Shown here in pieces: positions 43,562 through 46,922 of a stretch of DNA of 46,922 nucleotides. The stretch is from NCBI GenBank assembly GCA_014860565.1, contig JACZJN010000140.1, positions 1 through 46,922 of the forward strand, given 5' to 3'. Below the pieces are notes generated by a model, which was not told the DNA's origin, did no database searches, and saw only the letters and a program-made list of their open reading frames with translations. The DNA is from Bacteroidota bacterium. GTDB lineage: Bacteria; Bacteroidota; Ignavibacteria; SZUA-365. The stretch's first letter is position 1; each line of letters starts with the position of its first letter. Made by a program: the position numbers and the translations under genes.

Positions 43562-45526
43562 TCAGTCCAACGTTGTCGAAAGCGTGAAGCGAAAGCTGCG
43601 TCCGGGCATGGGATAGAATGCCACGACTTCATAGGAAGTGTCAAATGTGTTGAGCAGTTCCAGTTTACCGGAGACCATCATTCCCGCGAGGGGCAGGGTC
43701 GCATGAACAGCGGCGTCGGTTATTGCATGGGCGGGAAGTCGTGCGGTGTTGGTTTCGTTGTAGAAGCGCGGACCGAGCAGACGTTCGGTCACGGCCACGG
43801 TGAGCCATGAAAACGGGGCGGTGAGGAGTGTCAGGGAACCGCTCCATTCCGGCACATAGATCAGCTGCTTGTTTTGCGTCGCATCGCCGGGGAAGGAAGC
43901 ATTGGCCTTGCGGGCGGACATCCACTGCGCATTCGCGCGCAGCGAGAGACGCTCCCATTGCAACTGCCACTGGGCTTCTACCCCGGTGGAAATCACATGC
44001 TGCACGTTGCGCGGGGTCCAGTAGATGCCGGCAGCGGGCGCCCACACGATCTTGTCCGTGATGTCGTGATGGAACCACGTGAGTTCGGCAGTGGAGAAAC
44101 CGTCGCCTGCCGTGTGAATAATTCCGGCGTCGAACGCGGTGGAGTATTCCGGTTTCAGATCGGGATTTCCACCTTCGCGCCAGTACAGCTGATTGAATGT
44201 CGGCATGCTGAAGGCGCGCGCGACCCTGCCGCGCAGTGCGAGTATGCCGGGGAGCAGTCCGACATGCACCCCAAGCGAGGGCATGACCGCCTGCAGTGGT
44301 GTGGAGGCGTCGTCGGCTGCATTCTCCTGAAACGCATCGGAAATCAGGTCGTAGCGCAGCGCGGGGTAGATGCGAAGAGGCACGCCTGCCGCATCGATGT
44401 GAACGTCCCCGGAGGTGAAGGCTGCGAATTGCACGCGGCGTGGGCGTGAACGGATGTCGCCGCTTTCCATCTGATCGACGGCGGTCTCCAGTCCGGCGAC
44501 GAGTTGATGCCCTGCCGTGAATTCCCGTTCGAAGAGCGCATTCGCGAACAGCTGCGTTTGATCGTAGCGGCTCGCGAGCGGTGTGCCATTGATGCTGTAG
44601 TCAGGATCGCGGTAGTCCTGTCGTCCCGCCCGTGCACCGAGTGTCGCGCGCAGCTGTGTGCGTTCGGAAAGCTGCATGTCGAGCTGTGCCGAGAGCAGAC
44701 CCTGCAGGTCCTTCTGACGTGCTCGTCCCTGGGACGCGGAAAACACCGCACCGGGAACGCCGACGTCGAGAGAAAGCAGATCCGTGTACAATGTCAAACT
44801 GGCGTCGCGGAGAAAGAGCGTGCCTCCCGCCGTGGCCGAGCGCCGGTACATGAAGGCATTCGCTCGATACAGTTCCTCTCCTCCCCACGATGGAATGAAG
44901 GAATAGTCGTTGGCGCTTTCCTCGTAGCGCAGGTCGGCGAACACGCGTCCTGCGCTGCCGCCGTCGCCCGCTGCAAGCGAGGCCTGCCGCCAGCCGAAGG
45001 AGCCGGTGCCAGCGGAGACGGAAAGCGGTGGGCGTTCACGTGCCGTCACGATGTTCACCACGCCGCCGAGGGCATTGCTGCCGTAGAGCGCCGCGAGTCC
45101 ACCGCGCACGATTTCAACGCGGTCGGCGGATTGCAGCGAAAGCTGACCCACATCGACCAGGGCATTCTGCGCGCCGTTGATGCGCATGCCGTTGAGCAGT
45201 ACGAGCGTGTATTCGGCGCCGAGTCCCCGCAGCGAGGCCAGCTGCAGGCTGCCGCTACCGCCGTAGTCGCGGACGCTGCTGCCCGCGGAGAGGGAAAGGA
45301 GATCGGAAAGCGTGCGTGCGGGAAGGGCGCTGATGGCCTGGGCGGTGAAGATGTCCGTCGCCGCGGGAGCGTCGCGCAGTGCGGTCGGAATGCGCGTGGC
45401 CGTGACGGTGACCTGCTCTTTCAGGGCGAAGAACAGCGTGTCGTCGTCGGCGAACCGCCGCTGTCCCGACGCGGAAAGCGCGGACAGAAGCAGAATGAGT
45501 ATGAAAAAAGAATACCGCAAGATCAT
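43562..45526 (-). CDS. btuB: TonB-dependent vitamin B12 receptor
   Basis: 654 aa. Outer-membrane receptor that imports cobalamin with energy from TonB. A signal peptide (RYSFFILILLLSALSASGQ) is followed by a TonB-box-like EQVTVTATRIP, a plug (TDIFTAQAISALPARTLSDLL, SLRGLGAEYTLVLLNGMRING, IVRGGLAALYGSNALGGVVNIVT), and a 22-strand-type barrel to the C-terminus (RSFRFTLSTTLD). The B12 assignment rests on the cobalamin riboswitch in its leader (45653-45824) and the propeller lipoprotein behind it. There is no B12 ABC transporter gene in the window, so the inner-membrane step is encoded elsewhere. Confidence 0.92.
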   Translation of the reverse strand: MILRYSFFILILLLSALSASGQRRFADDDTLFFALKEQVTVTATRIPTALRDAPAATDIFTAQAISALPARTLSDLLSLSAGSSVRDYGGSGSLQLASLRGLGAEYTLVLLNGMRINGAQNALVDVGQLSLQSADRVEIVRGGLAALYGSNALGGVVNIVTARERPPLSVSAGTGSFGWRQASLAAGDGGSAGRVFADLRYEESANDYSFIPSWGGEELYRANAFMYRRSATAGGTLFLRDASLTLYTDLLSLDVGVPGAVFSASQGRARQKDLQGLLSAQLDMQLSERTQLRATLGARAGRQDYRDPDYSINGTPLASRYDQTQLFANALFEREFTAGHQLVAGLETAVDQMESGDIRSRPRRVQFAAFTSGDVHIDAAGVPLRIYPALRYDLISDAFQENAADDASTPLQAVMPSLGVHVGLLPGILALRGRVARAFSMPTFNQLYWREGGNPDLKPEYSTAFDAGIIHTAGDGFSTAELTWFHHDITDKIVWAPAAGIYWTPRNVQHVISTGVEAQWQLQWERLSLRANAQWMSARKANASFPGDATQNKQLIYVPEWSGSLTLLTAPFSWLTVAVTERLLGPRFYNETNTARLPAHAITDAAVHATLPLAGMMVSGKLELLNTFDTSYEVVAFYPMPGRSFRFTLSTTLD

Positions 45527-45563
45527 GATATCCGATATCCGGCCTTGCGGGGAAAACGCAACG

Positions 45564-45594
45564 AAAAAACCCCCTGTCGAATCGACAGCGGGGG
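45564..45594 (-). terminator. Terminator expression platform of the B12 riboswitch
   Basis: On the minus strand a GC-rich stem (CCCCC and CTGTCG pairing with CGACAG and GGGG, a small bulge, ATT loop) is followed by six T residues. It lies between the aptamer and the btuB ATG, so B12 binding probably stops transcription before btuB. Confidence 0.88.
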
Positions 45595-45652
45595 TAAGGG
45601 AGCGATGGCGCGCACGTCATCAGGAACCTCACCCGCGAAGGCCTGTGCTGAT

Positions 45653-45824
45653 GTCATGGCAGGTCTCCTGACTCGCGGCGTGTCCGTTATCGAAACGAAC
45701 GGCGTGCATGCCTTCCCGGATCACTCCAGTGGCTTCGATGCACGTTTACGCCGCTCACAGTTGCGGGGCAGTTGCCGATTTCCACGGCATTCCCGTTTTC
45801 ATCCCCTCCGAGGGGAACCATGAC
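45653..45824 (-). ncRNA. Cobalamin (AdoCbl-type) riboswitch
   Basis: Closing stem P1 is GTCATGG / CCATGAC at the two ends. The core reads GGGAA, ATCGGCAACTGCCCCGCAACTGT, then GAAGCCACTGG and CGGGAAGGC, and ends in the B12 box AGTCAGGAGACCTGCC. These are the conserved blocks of the cobalamin riboswitch. Downstream, CTGATG near 45617 can pair with CATCAG next to P1 and is a candidate antiterminator arm (inference). Confidence 0.96.
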
Positions 45825-45845
45825 GGTTGTCAAAGAACGATCTCT

Positions 45846-45877
45846 TAAACCTACTTCGTTTTTCCCTCAACGTCAAG
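45846..45877 (-). promoter_or_regulatory. Promoter of the btuB B12 operon
   Basis: On the minus strand CTTGACG (a -33/-35 element) and TAGGTTTA (7 of 8 to TAnnTTTG) lie about 20 nt apart. Transcription would start about 20 nt before the riboswitch closing stem, in the gap after the tadA stop. Confidence 0.6.
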
Positions 45878-45917
45878 CGGGAGAGAAAAGCGCGTTGCGA
45901 CGCCGTGGTTTTTCTTC

Positions 45918-46388
45918 CTAGCGGAGCGCGCCGAAGAAGGATTTCAGGAGGGCGGTGGACTTGTCGTCGAGCACCCCGGGGATGACATGCACCGAGTGAT
46001 TCAGGCGCTTGTCCTCGACGATATTCATCAGCGTGCCGCAGGCGCCGGCCTTGGCGTCGTATGCGCCGAAGACCAGCACGGGAATGCGTGCGAGTACGAT
46101 CGCCCCGGCGCACATCGCGCAGGGCTCGAGAGTGACGTAGAGCGTGCAGTCGTCGAGACGCTTGTCGCCGAGGGTGTTCGCCGCCGCCGTGATGGCGATG
46201 ATCTCCGCGTGCGCGGTCGGATCCTTCAACTGTTCGTTCTGGTTGTATCCCTTTCCGATCACCCTGCCGTCCTTGATCACGACGGCGCCGACCGGCACTT
46301 CCTCCTCCTCGAATGCCCGCTCTGCCTGGCGCAGCGCCATTTCCATCCAGCGCTCGTGGTCGGTTTGCATGTTGCTGTCGTCTTCCAT
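45918..46388 (-). CDS. tadA: tRNA-specific adenosine deaminase TadA
   Basis: 156 aa. Converts the wobble adenosine of tRNA-Arg(ACG) to inosine. It shows the cytidine/adenosine deaminase zinc site: H60-A-E62 in TAHAEIIAI and PC90-x-x-C93 in [15 protein letters not shown], plus the [11 protein letters not shown] and GKGYNQ segments of TadA. Length fits. The ATG at 46388 has AGGA about 10 nt upstream; MQTD at codon 7 is an alternative start. A guanine or cytosine deaminase of the same fold is less likely. Confidence 0.92.
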   Translation of the reverse strand: MEDDSNMQTDHERWMEMALRQAERAFEEEEVPVGAVVIKDGRVIGKGYNQNEQLKDPTAHAEIIAITAAANTLGDKRLDDCTLYVTLEPCAMCAGAIVLARIPVLVFGAYDAKAGACGTLMNIVEDKRLNHSVHVIPGVLDDKSTALLKSFFGALR

Positions 46389-46430
46389 CGACTCGAAGTC
46401 CTGAATATTGTTATCACGGCGAGGGCGGGA

Positions 46431-46922
46431 TCAGTCGGATTGCCCTGCTTCCATGAGCATCGAGGCAAGTACGGACTGCTGCAGTTCAAAAAGGCGCCGG
46501 TTTTCCGCCGGGGTCACGGTGACCGCTGCCGGGTAGAGCGCGCATTCCATGAAGCGCGATCCGGTGTCGAACACCACGATGCGTATGACGGGTTCCGCGG
46601 CGGCGATGCGGTATTCGTAGGCCGCGCACACGCGTCCGCCGATCTTGAACAATTCCACCGGCTGCACGACGGTCACCGAATCATCGGCGTTGCGTTCCTT
46701 CAGGCTCAGGCTCACTTTCGCCACCGCGGCGATATTCTCCTTGCGAAGTGTTTGATACAGCCCGGGATCCATTTTTATCGGAGAGAAGGACAGGGACGCC
46801 GAATAATCTTCCCGCACGAGCCAGAGCAGGATCGACGGCGCGTTTTTCGGATCGGAAGTGCGCAGCCAGCCTTCGGGACGCCGCACGCGCAGCGCGCCGT
46901 CGGCCGTGGAAACATATTCCTT
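46431..46922 (-). CDS. Hypothetical protein, N-terminus cut by the window edge
   Basis: The frame is open to the last base of the window, so the gene continues past 46922 and its start is not visible. The 163 residues seen are a mixed alpha/beta soluble segment (VRRPEGWLR, KNAPSILLWLVREDYSASLSF, FKIGGRVCAAYEYRI, IRIVVFDTGSRFMECALYP) with no motif I recognise. 'RRPEGW' and the amphipathic strands recall secreted or lipid-anchored proteins of the PsbP/DUF-type 'user-defined stress' folds, but this is only an impression. It is followed by tadA after 42 nt and may be cotranscribed with it. Confidence 0.6.
   Translation of the reverse strand, partial: KEYVSTADGALRVRRPEGWLRTSDPKNAPSILLWLVREDYSASLSFSPIKMDPGLYQTLRKENIAAVAKVSLSLKERNADDSVTVVQPVELFKIGGRVCAAYEYRIAAAEPVIRIVVFDTGSRFMECALYPAAVTVTPAENRRLFELQQSVLASMLMEAGQSD

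Overview
The window looks like a chromosomal segment of a Gram-negative bacterium of the Bacteroidota/Chlorobiota-Ignavibacteriota-Kapaibacteriota side of the FCB group. The basis is three proteins ending in type IX secretion (T9SS) sorting tails (one with the 'NYPNPFNPST' signature), TonB-dependent receptors, a DUF4249-type lipoprotein, a diaminopimelate pathway, and promoter words like TAnnTTTG. Base composition is moderately GC-rich and coding density is high. I see no rRNA, tRNA, CRISPR array, insertion sequence or phage gene, so this reads as core genome rather than a mobile island.

Layout. 17-9085: a giant secreted T9SS cargo (3022 aa) closed by a strong terminator. 9180-12748: a tightly overlapping cell-wall/lysine operon (M20 DapE/ArgE-like hydrolase, dapB, dapA, LD-carboxypeptidase). 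12796-14379: a LeuT-like Na+ symporter, minus strand. 14700-17895: a TonB-dependent receptor plus DUF4249 lipoprotein. 18074-20252: an unknown 143-aa protein and an OmpA/TSP3 outer-membrane protein. 20723-22099: an NtrC-type regulator in which nearly every signature residue is altered. 22178-23977: a COG2509 FAD protein and a 48-aa membrane protein. 24099-29880 (minus strand): T9SS-tailed PQQ-type sugar dehydrogenase, AhpD-like protein with pepT, a MacB-like permease and an EamA transporter.

30069-40325 is a [NiFe]-hydrogenase maturation region: hypA-hypB on the plus strand (HypB carries 28 alternating histidines) and hypF-hypC-hypD-hypE on the minus strand. Between them lie a T9SS-tailed protein and a dut / His-rich UreH-like nickel permease / guaD group. 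No hydrogenase structural subunit is present, so these genes must serve an enzyme encoded elsewhere. 40449-42371 is a class A penicillin-binding protein.

42402-45877 is a vitamin B12 uptake unit on the minus strand: promoter, cobalamin riboswitch, terminator-type expression platform, btuB, then a beta-propeller lipoprotein resembling BtuG. tadA and a truncated unknown gene close the window.

The most unusual items are the regulator with altered catalytic and sigma-54-contact residues, the B12 riboswitch/BtuB/BtuG-like unit, the HypB histidine tract encoded by a hexanucleotide microsatellite, several unrelated short-period repeats confined to intergenic gaps, and genes whose start codons abut a terminator or a -7-like promoter word.
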